NCBI GenBank assembly: GCA_036339975.1
Contig: JAYYZV010000067.1
Span: forward strand, 1 to 13,931
Direction of reading: 5' to 3'
Source of the DNA: UBA830 sp036339975
GTDB lineage: Bacteria > Pseudomonadota > Alphaproteobacteria > MPNO01 > UBA830
Length of the DNA stretch: 13,931 bases
In this document: in pieces, positions 7,011 to 13,861 of the stretch
Layout: each line of letters starts with the position of its first letter
Position numbering within the stretch: the first letter of the stretch is position 1
Notes under the pieces: generated by a model
What the model was told of the DNA's origin: nothing
Databases searched by the model: none
The model's input: the letters and a program-made list of their open reading frames with translations, nothing else
Program-made: the position numbers and the translations under genes

Positions 7011-8279
7011 CTAATCCTTTTTTTCCAGATCCGCGTGAAGCCTGATCGCCTCGCGTCGCGCCCACAGCCATAATGCGACGGTGAGCACGCCACCCGCTGC
7101 TATGGTCGCTTCCATGCCCGCATAGCTGGCGATCCAGCCGGCAGCTAATGCGCCGAACGCAGGCAGTCCCCATGAAATAACAATGAATAAGCTCATAACC
7201 CGCGCGCGAACGTCCGATGCGACGGTGTTCTGGATCAGGGTCTGCGAACCCACGCCGCCGACCAGCATGGCGAACCCCACGACGGCGAAGCTGATCGTTG
7301 CGATCCAGACTTGCCCCGCTTGTGTGCTAGCAACCAGTCCGATTCCCTGAACCAGCAGGCTTAGCGTGACAAGATTTGTTAGCCCTTCTGTCTTGCCGCG
7401 CATGCCCACCCACAAGCAACTCACCATGGCGCCGAATCCGATCGCCGACATTAGGATCGCGAAGCCGTCGGAACCGGTGTCGAACACCTGCGTGGCGAAG
7501 CCCGGCATCAGTTCGATCACGGGTCGAATAAACAATCCGGTGATACCCAGCATGATCAGCAGGAACCGGATACCAGGATGGCTGAAACCGTATTCTATGC
7601 CCATTGCCATATCCGCGAAGATGTCCCGCCACGGACCGGGAGTGCGTTTGGGCTCTTCTACCTTGATTACCAGTAGGGCGATACAGAACTGCATAAAGGT
7701 GAACGCGACGACCGCTAGCACAACGCCCGACCCGGAAACCGAAATCAGGACCCCCGCAATAGCTGGCCCGACGAAACGGGAGCCGTTGAAGGTCGCACCC
7801 GTAAGCCCAATAGCCGCGGCTAGATCGTCCTTGGCGACCAGTGCATGTACCAGCGCCATGCGGGCGGGGGTGGTGAGCGATTCCAGCGTTCCGATAAGAA
7901 GCGCGAAGACGACGACCAACTCGATGGTTATCAGGTTCATTAGGGTCATTAAAGCAAAAACGCTGGCGGCGATGGCCGTTGCCGTTTGGGCTAAGATGGT
8001 GATCCGAATATAGCCAATCCGGTCGGCTACCGCGCCGGCAATGACTGAGAAGACGACTAGGGGAATGCTCTCCGCGAAGGCGACAATGCCTAGCCAGACG
8101 GTGGATTCTGTCAGCTCCCAAGCTAGCCATGCGACGGCGACCCGGTACATCCAGCGGCCAACCGTGTTGAAGCCGTTACTGGCCCAGTAGATCGCAAAGT
8201 CGCGCTGTGAAATAACGCGTCCGATCCCACCAAGCATAAGTTTACCTAGTGTCTGGCCGGCGTGGGCCGGCGTGGACAT
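7011..8279 (-). CDS. MFS transporter, probable exporter (MFS_3 / EntS-like)
   Basis: This is an inner-membrane secondary transporter of about 422 residues with 10-12 hydrophobic segments. Family marks are the loop 2-3 signature GAVADRIGYIRI, a charged central loop (VEEPKRTPGPWRDIF), and VASDVRARVMSLF in the second half, a pattern common in the MFS_3 group that includes the enterobactin exporter EntS. The substrate cannot be predicted. The tail LHADLEKKD is cytoplasmic-looking. The start is uncertain: ATG at 8279 lies 8 bases after the xerC stop but has no ribosome binding site, while the internal ATG at 8237 has AGGTAA at good spacing and still leaves the whole membrane domain. Being last in the fsa-DUF484-xerC string, it is probably co-transcribed, though it has no evident functional link to those genes. 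Confidence 0.85.
   Translation of the reverse strand: MSTPAHAGQTLGKLMLGGIGRVISQRDFAIYWASNGFNTVGRWMYRVAVAWLAWELTESTVWLGIVAFAESIPLVVFSVIAGAVADRIGYIRITILAQTATAIAASVFALMTLMNLITIELVVVFALLIGTLESLTTPARMALVHALVAKDDLAAAIGLTGATFNGSRFVGPAIAGVLISVSGSGVVLAVVAFTFMQFCIALLVIKVEEPKRTPGPWRDIFADMAMGIEYGFSHPGIRFLLIMLGITGLFIRPVIELMPGFATQVFDTGSDGFAILMSAIGFGAMVSCLWVGMRGKTEGLTNLVTLSLLVQGIGLVASTQAGQVWIATISFAVVGFAMLVGGVGSQTLIQNTVASDVRARVMSLFIVISWGLPAFGALAAGWIASYAGMEATIAAGGVLTVALWLWARREAIRLHADLEKKD
8255..8274. repeat. 10-base tandem duplication in the MFS gene 5' end
   Basis: GGCCGGCGTG occurs twice in direct tandem (8255-8264, 8265-8274), within the first dozen codons of the MFS gene if it starts at 8279. Because 10 is not a multiple of 3, gain or loss of one copy would shift the frame. 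Confidence 0.8.
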
Positions 8280-8287
8280 AGCATCGG

Positions 8288-9262
8288 TTAGCTACTGGCT
8301 GTAGCGCGGGGGTGTGCGCGGTTATATACCTCGGTCAGTTTTTGCGTATCGACATCTGTGTACCGCTGGGTGGTTGACAAAGATGAGTGACCGAGAAGTT
8401 CCTGGATGGTACGTAAATCGCCACCACCGGCCAGCAGGCTCGTCGCGAAGCTGTGCCTCAGCGCGTGCGGGGTTGCGGTTTCCGGCAGGCCTAGGTCAGC
8501 CCGAAGGCAGCGCATGGTCCGCTGTAAGATTCCTGGGTTCAACCGTGCGCCACGCGCACCGTAGAACAGAGGGTTGTTGGCCTCGGCTGAATAGGGGCAG
8601 GCTTCCCGGTAGGTGCGCACAGCGGCGATTACGGCGGGCAGCACCGGTACTACCCGTTCCTTGTTACCTTTGCCCGTGATCACCATGGTGTCGCCGGAAG
8701 GTGCGTCGCCCTGATTAAGGCTCAAAGCCTCGTCGATTCGAAGTCCACAGCCGTAGAGCATGGCAAGGATTGCTACATCACGGGCGCCGACCCAGGGTTC
8801 GCTCGCCAGTTCGACCACCCGCCGTAGTAGTGCCAACGCATCATCGGCGTTGAGCGGCCTGGGAACCGATTTTGGCGGTTTGGGCGCCTTCACGGCCGCC
8901 AGCGCTGGATTGTCCACTCGACCGGTACGGGCGAGAAAACGAAACAAGTTTCTGAGCGATGACATCTTGCGTGTTGTGGTGGTGAAGGTACGCCCGTCAG
9001 TCAGGAGTGCTGCAAGCCAGCTACGGAAATATGCCGCCGTCAGTTTGTTGAGCGCCGATAGATCGGCAAACGGCACTTGTTCATCGGTCTCGATTGGATG
9101 TGTGCGAAGGAACTCGAGAAAGGAAGCCACATCCCGGCAGTAGGCGGCGACCGTGTGCGGTGACATACGGCGTTCCGCGATTAGCCAAAGCCGCCAGTCT
9201 TCTAGCGCCGCAAGTAGGTCCGGCTCGGCGTTAAAACGGATCAGCTTTTCGGCCCCAGACAT
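8288..9262 (-). CDS. xerC: Tyrosine recombinase XerC
   Basis: XerC is a site-specific recombinase that, with XerD, resolves chromosome dimers at dif. The 324-residue length is normal for alphaproteobacterial XerC. The N-terminal SAM-like core-binding domain (about 14-110) has RRMSPHTVAAYCRDVASFL. The C-terminal catalytic domain has Arg175 (GCGLRIDEAL), Lys198 (TGKGNKERVVP), His266 and Arg269 (HALRHSF), His292 (LLGHSS) and the nucleophile Tyr301 (TTQRYTDVD), a complete active-site set. XerC is favoured over XerD because of the neighbourhood: in alphaproteobacteria xerC often follows a DUF484 gene. Its ATG lies inside the DUF484 gene, a 22-base overlap, so translational coupling is likely. No dif site was recognised here. 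Confidence 0.93.
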   Translation of the reverse strand: MSGAEKLIRFNAEPDLLAALEDWRLWLIAERRMSPHTVAAYCRDVASFLEFLRTHPIETDEQVPFADLSALNKLTAAYFRSWLAALLTDGRTFTTTTRKMSSLRNLFRFLARTGRVDNPALAAVKAPKPPKSVPRPLNADDALALLRRVVELASEPWVGARDVAILAMLYGCGLRIDEALSLNQGDAPSGDTMVITGKGNKERVVPVLPAVIAAVRTYREACPYSAEANNPLFYGARGARLNPGILQRTMRCLRADLGLPETATPHALRHSFATSLLAGGGDLRTIQELLGHSSLSTTQRYTDVDTQKLTEVYNRAHPRATASS

Positions 9263-9948
9263 TGCTTGAGCCGTGTTTCCAGAATCTCGGCGAAGAATAG
9301 GATCAGGTCGGTGGCTTGGTCCGGATCAAACCCGTCATCCCGCCCTGATCCCAGCGCCAGCAGCATCTCGGGCGAATTTCGGCCGGTCCGTAGACGCAGA
9401 TAGGCGACGGATTTCACGCGGTCGGCATCGTCGCTGAAAATCAACGCCTGACCGGTCGTTTGGCCTTGCAGCAGGACGCGCTGTTTGGGACCCAGAAGGT
9501 TGGTAATTCCACCCGCGCCGATTGCGGTCGCGCCGGCCAGTGCTAGCGCACCGTTATCCTCAATACACAGCACAGCTGCCTCGAGACCAAGGAGGGTGGG
9601 AAGTTTCGTGCGGATCAGGCTGTTAAGCGTATGGATATCGGTGACCCTAACGATTGCGGCCACCGCCTGATGGATTTTCGACTGTCCCACGGCATTTCCC
9701 TCAACCGCCTGCAGAAGCTGTTTTTCGCGGCGGCGCAATCCGGCCAGTTCTTTCTGAACCTTGTCGAGCATGAAACGCTGCATGTCGAGAATGCGTTCGC
9801 CGCGTTTGAATTCCGGCGGGGTTAGGAAAGTTAGAACTTCCGTGTTTTCCTGAAGGAAGTCCGGATGCCGGCGCAACCACGCCGAGACGAGTTCGGCTGT
9901 CAGCGCGTCGGGCTGGATTTCCGCGGCGTCGTCTGACGGGGCACTCAC
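9241..9948 (-). CDS. DUF484 family protein
   Basis: This is a 235-residue cytoplasmic protein of the DUF484 family, whose biochemical role is not established. Family features are LVSAWLRRHPDFLQENTEVL near the N-terminus, a charged coiled-coil stretch (DMQRFMLDKVQKELAGLRRREKQLLQAV), a GAF-like middle (about 100-190), and a C-terminal FDPDQATDLILFFAEILETRLKQCL. The start is taken as GTG at 9948, two bases after the transaldolase stop; the open frame runs further upstream but would then overlap the transaldolase gene by over 100 bases, and 235 residues matches the family. A TTG at 9954 overlapping the transaldolase stop is the alternative. The 3' end overlaps xerC, a pairing seen in many proteobacteria, which hints at a link with recombination or chromosome segregation (inference). 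Confidence 0.88.
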   Translation of the reverse strand: MSAPSDDAAEIQPDALTAELVSAWLRRHPDFLQENTEVLTFLTPPEFKRGERILDMQRFMLDKVQKELAGLRRREKQLLQAVEGNAVGQSKIHQAVAAIVRVTDIHTLNSLIRTKLPTLLGLEAAVLCIEDNGALALAGATAIGAGGITNLLGPKQRVLLQGQTTGQALIFSDDADRVKSVAYLRLRTGRNSPEMLLALGSGRDDGFDPDQATDLILFFAEILETRLKQCLGPKS

Positions 9949-9950
9949 GA

Positions 9951-10613
9951 TCAAGAATCCAGTATTTTCTGGCCGGTATCGGCCCAGTCTGACAGGAACG
10001 CCGCAAGCCCTGAATCGGTCAGCGGGTGTTTGACCAGTTGCCGCAAAACGCCCGGCGGCACGGTGCATACGTCAGCGCCCATCTTGGCGGCTTCGATCAC
10101 GTGATTTGGGCTACGGATCGAGGCCACTAGCACCTCGGTTTCAAACTCCGCATAGTTTGCGTAGATCGTGCAGATGTCGTCGATCAGGCCCATGCCGTCG
10201 CTGCTAATATCGTCGAGGCGGCCGACGAAGGGTGAAATATAGGCTGCTCCGGCCTTGGCGGCGAGAATCGCCTGACCAGATGAAAAACAAAGCGTCACGT
10301 TGACCTTGGTGCCAGCATCGGCGAGCGCCTTGCAGGTTTTTAGCCCGTCTATCGTCAACGGTACTTTGACCGATACGTTCGACGCTAGACCGGCCAGTTT
10401 ACGGCCTTCAGCAAGCATAGTTTCATGGTCGGTCGCAGCAACTTCGGCGCTGACCGGGCCGTCGACCATGTCGCAGATTTCCGGAATGACTTCCAAGAAA
10501 TTTCTGCCCGATTTAGCGATGAGCGAGGGGTTGGTTGTGACGCCGTCTACCAAGCCCGTAGAAGCTAGGTCGCGGATGTCGTCAACATCGGCGGTGTCCA
10601 CGAAAAACTTCAT
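9951..10613 (-). CDS. tal: Transaldolase of the small Fsa/TalC type
   Basis: This is a compact 220-residue TIM-barrel class I aldolase. It begins MKFFVDTADVDDIRDLA with TTNPSLIAKSG at 27-37; the Schiff-base lysine is Lys83 in SVKVPLTIDGL, and SPFVGRLDD is at 127-135. In Escherichia coli FsaA the matching position to Phe129 is a tyrosine (Tyr131) linked to fructose-6-phosphate aldolase activity, while transaldolases have Phe. The Phe here therefore favours transaldolase: transfer of dihydroxyacetone between sugar phosphates in the non-oxidative pentose phosphate pathway. The ATG is preceded by AAGGA (10619-10623 on the complement) 5 bases away. It is the first gene of the probable minus-strand operon and is divergent from priA. 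Confidence 0.92.
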   Translation of the reverse strand: MKFFVDTADVDDIRDLASTGLVDGVTTNPSLIAKSGRNFLEVIPEICDMVDGPVSAEVAATDHETMLAEGRKLAGLASNVSVKVPLTIDGLKTCKALADAGTKVNVTLCFSSGQAILAAKAGAAYISPFVGRLDDISSDGMGLIDDICTIYANYAEFETEVLVASIRSPNHVIEAAKMGADVCTVPPGVLRQLVKHPLTDSGLAAFLSDWADTGQKILDS

Positions 10614-10634
10614 GATTTTCCTTCTATTTAATCA

Positions 10635-10674
10635 TGCCCCCACGCGCCAGTTTCTTGTAACTGTGCCGGGGGCA
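10635..10674. promoter_or_regulatory. Nested inverted repeat in the transaldolase/priA divergent gap
   Basis: Outer arms TGCCCCC (10635-10641) and GGGGGCA (10668-10674) are perfectly complementary. Inside them CAGTT (10648-10652) and AACTG (10659-10663) are also perfectly complementary around TCTTGT, and GC at 10646-10647 can extend the inner stem past a one-base bulge. In the transaldolase mRNA this would be a two-tier hairpin ending 21 bases before the ATG and leaving its ribosome binding site free. No T-run follows on either strand, so it is not an obvious terminator. It could be an operator or leader structure (inference). Confidence 0.45.
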
Positions 10675-10738
10675 ATTCGGGTCTGGGAGGGATGCCAACC
10701 GATTGGCCGTCTTGCTCCGCTAGGGTAGAGTGTACTTG

Positions 10739-12961
10739 ATGGACCCCGGCCTTTCTATATGCTCTCAGCCCGATCTGTGCGATGCCGTCAGCGTACTTTT
10801 GCCGCTGCCGCTGATCGCGCCGTACGACTACCTGGTCCCCGAAGACATGGATGTCGAAATAGGGTCCTACGTCGAAGTGCCGCTCGGCGCGCGACGAGCC
10901 AAAGGCGTTGTCTGGGGTCCGGCGAGGGGCGATGTCGACCCACAAAAATTGCGTGAAATCAGTATGTTAATAGACCTTCCGCCGATGCCGGAAAATCTAC
11001 GCCTATTCGTCGACTGGGTGGCCGCATACACTCTGGCACGACTTGGTAGTGTGCTGCGCATGACCATGAGCGTGCCGGGTGCGCTGGAGCCGCCAAAGGT
11101 GGCGACGTTCTATGGGTTGGTTCAGGCGGCTGATGCAAAAAGCGAATCACTTCCGAGCGGCGTACGCATAACGGATGCCCGGCGGCGCGTGCTCAACCTC
11201 TTGGCCGATGGCCGTCCGCGTGCGGCGGCAGAGATTGTAAAGACGGCAAGAACGTCTGGCTCGGTCGTCCGGGGAATGGTGGATGCTGCCGTCCTGCAGC
11301 CAATCGCCTTCGACGAGCACGGACCAGTTGCCCAACCCGATCCGGACCGGACTGGCACAAACCTGTCGGACGAGCAATCCGCAGCAGCCCGCGAACTCGT
11401 ATCCGCCGCAGAAAAGGGTTATTCGGTCACCCTATTGGACGGGGTAACAGGGTCCGGCAAGACGGAAGTCTATTTCGAAGCGATCGCAGCTTCGCTCCGC
11501 GCTGGAAAGCAGGTGGTCATCTTGCTGCCTGAAATTGCTCTGACTGCAGATTGGCTCGACCGGTTTAAGAGGCGCTTCAGCGTTCCTCCAGTGGTGTGGC
11601 ATTCCGATCTGCCGATGTCACAGCGACGTCGCAACTGGCGTGCCGTCTTGCGGGGCGAGGCGAAGTTGGTGGTCGGCGCGCGGTCGGCGTTAATGCTGCC
11701 CTATTGCAATCTCGGGCTGATTGTGGCCGATGAGGAACACGATCCCGGATTCAAGCAGGATGAAGGCGTCGTTTATAACGCTCGCGACATGGCTGTAGTG
11801 CGTGCGCATATCGGTGACTTCCCTGTCATTCTCGCCTCGGCGACACCGTCGCTGGAAACCGTCGACAATGTGTGGCGCGGTAAATACCGGAGGATTTCCC
11901 TGCCGGAAAGATTTGCCGGTGCGTCGCTACCGACGACCCGGGCGATCGACATGCGCCGCGAAAAAGTGGATCGCCAGAACTGGTTGTCGCCTAGTCTGGT
12001 GACCGCCGTTGGCGAAGCGCTGGCTTCCCTAGAACAGGTGATGCTGTTTCTCAATCGCCGAGGCTATGCGCCGCTCACCCTGTGTCGGGCTTGCGGTCAC
12101 CGCCTTCAATGTCCGCATTGTACAGCGTGGCTCGTTGAACACCGTTTGCACGACAGGCTCCAGTGCCACCATTGCGGCTACAGCACACCCCCGCCAAAGA
12201 CATGTCCGTCTTGCGAAGCCGAGGAGCGGTTTGCGGCATGCGGACCGGGGGTCGAACGTTTGGCTGAGGAGGTGAGGGAGAAGTTCCCCGATGCGCGCGT
12301 CGAAATCATGTCCAGCGATACCGTTAACAAGCCAGTCGATGCCCAAGCGCTCGTAAGGCGCATGCTGGACCGGGAAATTGATCTCCTAATTGGCACCCAG
12401 ATCATGGCCAAGGGATTTCATTTTCCCCTCCTGACGTTGGTCGGTGTGGTCGATGCAGATCTGGGTCTCGCTGGGGGGGATCTTCGCGCAGCGGAGCGCA
12501 CCTATCAGCTATTGCAGCAGGTGTCGGGTCGCGCCGGTAGGGCGGACCGTCCCGGGATGGTGATGTTGCAGACCTTCCAGCCCGAACACCCCGTTATGAA
12601 GTCTTTGGTGTCTGGTGACCGAGATCGGTTTATTGAAACGGAGGCAAATGCCCGCAAACAGCATAATATGCCGCCTTATACTCGTCTCGCGGCGATCATT
12701 GTATCGGGACGCGACGAACGCAATGTGGACGAAACCGCGGCGGCCCTAGGGCGGAGCGCACCGCGGTTGGATGGAGTTTCAGTTCTGGGTCCTGCGCCGG
12801 CGCCTATAACGGTCTTGCGGGGGCGCCACCGTCGCCGGCTGCTGATGCGGGTGAGCAAAGACCTGAACGTTCAGGACCTGCTGCGGCGTTGGGTTTTTTC
12901 GACCAAACCGGCCAGTGGGGTCCGCGTATCGATTGACGTCGATCCGTACAACTTTATGTAA
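10739..12961 (+). CDS. priA: Primosomal protein N', replication restart helicase PriA
   Basis: PriA is a 3'-5' superfamily 2 DNA helicase that recognises stalled forks and D-loops and starts reassembly of the replisome. It has 740 residues from ATG 10739. The N-terminal 3'-DNA-binding domain has VSVLLPLPLIAPYDYLVP. The helicase core has Walker A DGVTGSGKTE (about 234-243), Walker B DEEH (331-334), and QVSGRAGRADRPG as motif VI near 594. Eight zinc-binding cysteines occur as CRAC, CPHC, CHHC and CPSC pairs (about 449-492). The C-terminal domain ends VSIDVDPYNFM. The start is ATG 10739 with TAGAG 8 bases upstream; GTG 10730 in the same frame is the alternative. The following atpH gene is separated by 339 bases and a terminator. 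Confidence 0.96.
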   Translation: MDPGLSICSQPDLCDAVSVLLPLPLIAPYDYLVPEDMDVEIGSYVEVPLGARRAKGVVWGPARGDVDPQKLREISMLIDLPPMPENLRLFVDWVAAYTLARLGSVLRMTMSVPGALEPPKVATFYGLVQAADAKSESLPSGVRITDARRRVLNLLADGRPRAAAEIVKTARTSGSVVRGMVDAAVLQPIAFDEHGPVAQPDPDRTGTNLSDEQSAAARELVSAAEKGYSVTLLDGVTGSGKTEVYFEAIAASLRAGKQVVILLPEIALTADWLDRFKRRFSVPPVVWHSDLPMSQRRRNWRAVLRGEAKLVVGARSALMLPYCNLGLIVADEEHDPGFKQDEGVVYNARDMAVVRAHIGDFPVILASATPSLETVDNVWRGKYRRISLPERFAGASLPTTRAIDMRREKVDRQNWLSPSLVTAVGEALASLEQVMLFLNRRGYAPLTLCRACGHRLQCPHCTAWLVEHRLHDRLQCHHCGYSTPPPKTCPSCEAEERFAACGPGVERLAEEVREKFPDARVEIMSSDTVNKPVDAQALVRRMLDREIDLLIGTQIMAKGFHFPLLTLVGVVDADLGLAGGDLRAAERTYQLLQQVSGRAGRADRPGMVMLQTFQPEHPVMKSLVSGDRDRFIETEANARKQHNMPPYTRLAAIIVSGRDERNVDETAAALGRSAPRLDGVSVLGPAPAPITVLRGRHRRRLLMRVSKDLNVQDLLRRWVFSTKPASGVRVSIDVDPYNFM

Positions 12962-12983
12962 GTTTTGGAAACTTACAATTTTT
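12957..12983 (+). terminator. Intrinsic terminator overlapping the priA stop codon
   Basis: TGTAAGTTT (12957-12965) and AAACTTACA (12969-12977) form a perfect 9-pair stem with a TGG loop, followed by TTTTT (12979-12983). The priA TAA (12959-12961) lies inside the 5' arm. The stem is AT-rich (three G-C pairs), so efficiency may be modest and a terminating ribosome would cover part of the arm. Confidence 0.6.
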
Positions 12984-13015
12984 GACCTATGCGTCACCGG
13001 CGGTCAGTTTGAAGT

Positions 13016-13195
13016 ATGATCGTTAAGACGTCTTTAGAACACTATGGCATGTCGGATGTTAACACCGGCGACACCGTGGTCTGTAGTATCTTCGTATTTT
13101 GGGCGGGCCAGAACGGCTTAGAGGTTTTCATGGCTGAAACATGTCTAAAAAAGCGGCTATTAGAGTTGCAAGCCAGTATTGGCTGTGTTACCTAA
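13016..13195 (+). CDS. Possible small ORF, 59 residues, unknown (doubtful)
   Basis: An open frame from ATG 13016 to TAA encodes 59 residues beginning MIVKTSLEHYGMSDVNTGDT and ending LLELQASIGCVT. I recognise no family in it. The first ATG has no convincing ribosome binding site. An internal in-frame ATG at 13130 has AGAGG 5 bases upstream and would give a 21-residue peptide, MAETCLKKRLLE and onward. Three TTA leucine codons look unlike the neighbouring genes. It may be a chance frame, or the short form may be a leader peptide upstream of atpH. Confidence 0.2.
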   Translation: MIVKTSLEHYGMSDVNTGDTVVCSIFVFWAGQNGLEVFMAETCLKKRLLELQASIGCVT

Positions 13196-13238
13196 CGCTG
13201 CCTTTTGAGGAAGTCGCAGGCTGAGGAAGCTACAATCC

Positions 13239-13270
13239 TTGATTTGTGAATGAAATCAAAACCTTAGAAT
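13239..13270 (+). promoter_or_regulatory. Possible atp operon promoter with a dyad operator
   Basis: TTGATTT (13239-13245) and AAATCAA (13253-13259) form a perfect 7-base inverted repeat around 7 bases. Six bases downstream, TAGAAT (13265-13270) matches the -10 consensus at five of six positions; the start of transcription would fall near 13277, about 24 bases before atpH. A good -35 box at 16-18 bases is missing (TTGTGA at 13244-13249 is 15 bases away), so the dyad could be an activator or repressor site. This is inference from position and symmetry. Confidence 0.3.
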
Positions 13271-13300
13271 ATTAAACAGGACGCTTCAGAGGTCAATCGC

Positions 13301-13861
13301 GTGCCCTCCATATCGTCAGTCACTTCCGGTGTCGCCGGCCGTTACGCCGCCGCGCTTTTTGAACTCGCCGATGAAGAGAGATCTCTCGATGAGATAGCGG
13401 CGGACGCCCTAACAATTCGTGGGTTGCTTGCAGAATCGGCGGATCTTAGACGTCTAGTAGCTAGTCCGGTTATTGGCCGCGAAGAGCAGGGTCTAGCAGT
13501 TACTGCGGTCCTCGAAAAGGCAGGCGTTTCCCAGCTAACCCGTAATTTTGTCGGCGTCGTTGCCAAAAACAGGCGGCTTTTCGCGCTATATGATATGTGC
13601 ATCTCATATAGCGAACTGCTATCTTCTCGTCGCGGCGAAATGACAGCGGAAGTCACCACTGCCCAGCCGTTTAACGAAAAGCAAAGGAATGAGCTGGAAC
13701 AGGCACTCCGGAAGGCGATTGGGTCCAAGGTTGCTCTGGATGCCCGGGTCGATCCGGCCCTTCTGGGCGGTATAATTGTCAAAGTGGGCTCTCGCATGGT
13801 TGACGCGTCGCTCAAAACCAAACTTCAACGGCTTGAACTATCATTGAAAGGGGCAGCGTGA
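13301..13861 (+). CDS. atpH: ATP synthase F1 delta subunit
   Basis: The delta subunit (OSCP homologue) sits on top of the F1 head and joins it to the peripheral stalk b subunits of F1Fo ATP synthase. It has 186 residues, normal for the family. The N-terminal helical domain has VAGRYAAALFELADEE and LTRNFVGVVAKNRRLF. The C-terminal domain has the signature region VDPALLGGIIVKVGSRMVDASL near the end. The start is GTG at 13301, with AGAGG (13288-13292) 8 bases upstream and an N-terminus of family length. It is the first gene of the atp operon (atpH-atpA and onward, the alphaproteobacterial F1 order). Its TGA shares the A with the atpA ATG. Confidence 0.95.
   Translation: MPSISSVTSGVAGRYAAALFELADEERSLDEIAADALTIRGLLAESADLRRLVASPVIGREEQGLAVTAVLEKAGVSQLTRNFVGVVAKNRRLFALYDMCISYSELLSSRRGEMTAEVTTAQPFNEKQRNELEQALRKAIGSKVALDARVDPALLGGIIVKVGSRMVDASLKTKLQRLELSLKGAA

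Larger units (their letters stand above)
12984..13300. other. Intergenic region between the priA terminator and atpH
   Basis: About 317 bases hold no gene that can be called with confidence. Visible contents are a marginal 59-codon frame (13016-13195), a TTAA-N7-TTAG element (13023-13037) whose core is the palindrome AAGACGTCTT, and a small hairpin AGCCA-GTAT-TGGCT (13171-13184). There is also an 8-base direct repeat TGAGGAAG (13206-13213 and 13222-13229), the dyad at 13239-13259 and a possible -10 box. As the only long gap on the strand feeding atpH, it is the likely home of the ATP synthase operon promoter. Confidence 0.7.

Noticed and set aside
7366..8013. Plus-strand frame of 215 codons inside the MFS gene
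   Set aside because: Opposite-strand shadow; the minus-strand product has clear membrane segments and MFS motifs.
9949..10068. N-terminal extension of the DUF484 protein to an ATG at 10068
   Set aside because: It would overlap 118 bases of the transaldolase gene, and the extra residues do not look like the family; GTG 9948 gives the usual length.
10635..10655. Sigma-54 promoter (TGGC...GC) upstream of the transaldolase on the minus strand
   Set aside because: TGGCGCG followed by GGGGGCA puts the GC doublet one base too close to the GG doublet for the -24/-12 pattern, and the G-run is better explained as an arm of the inverted repeat.
13239..13259. FNR/CRP-type binding site
   Set aside because: The half-sites TTGAT and ATCAA are present, but they are 11 bases apart instead of the 4 in a canonical FNR box.
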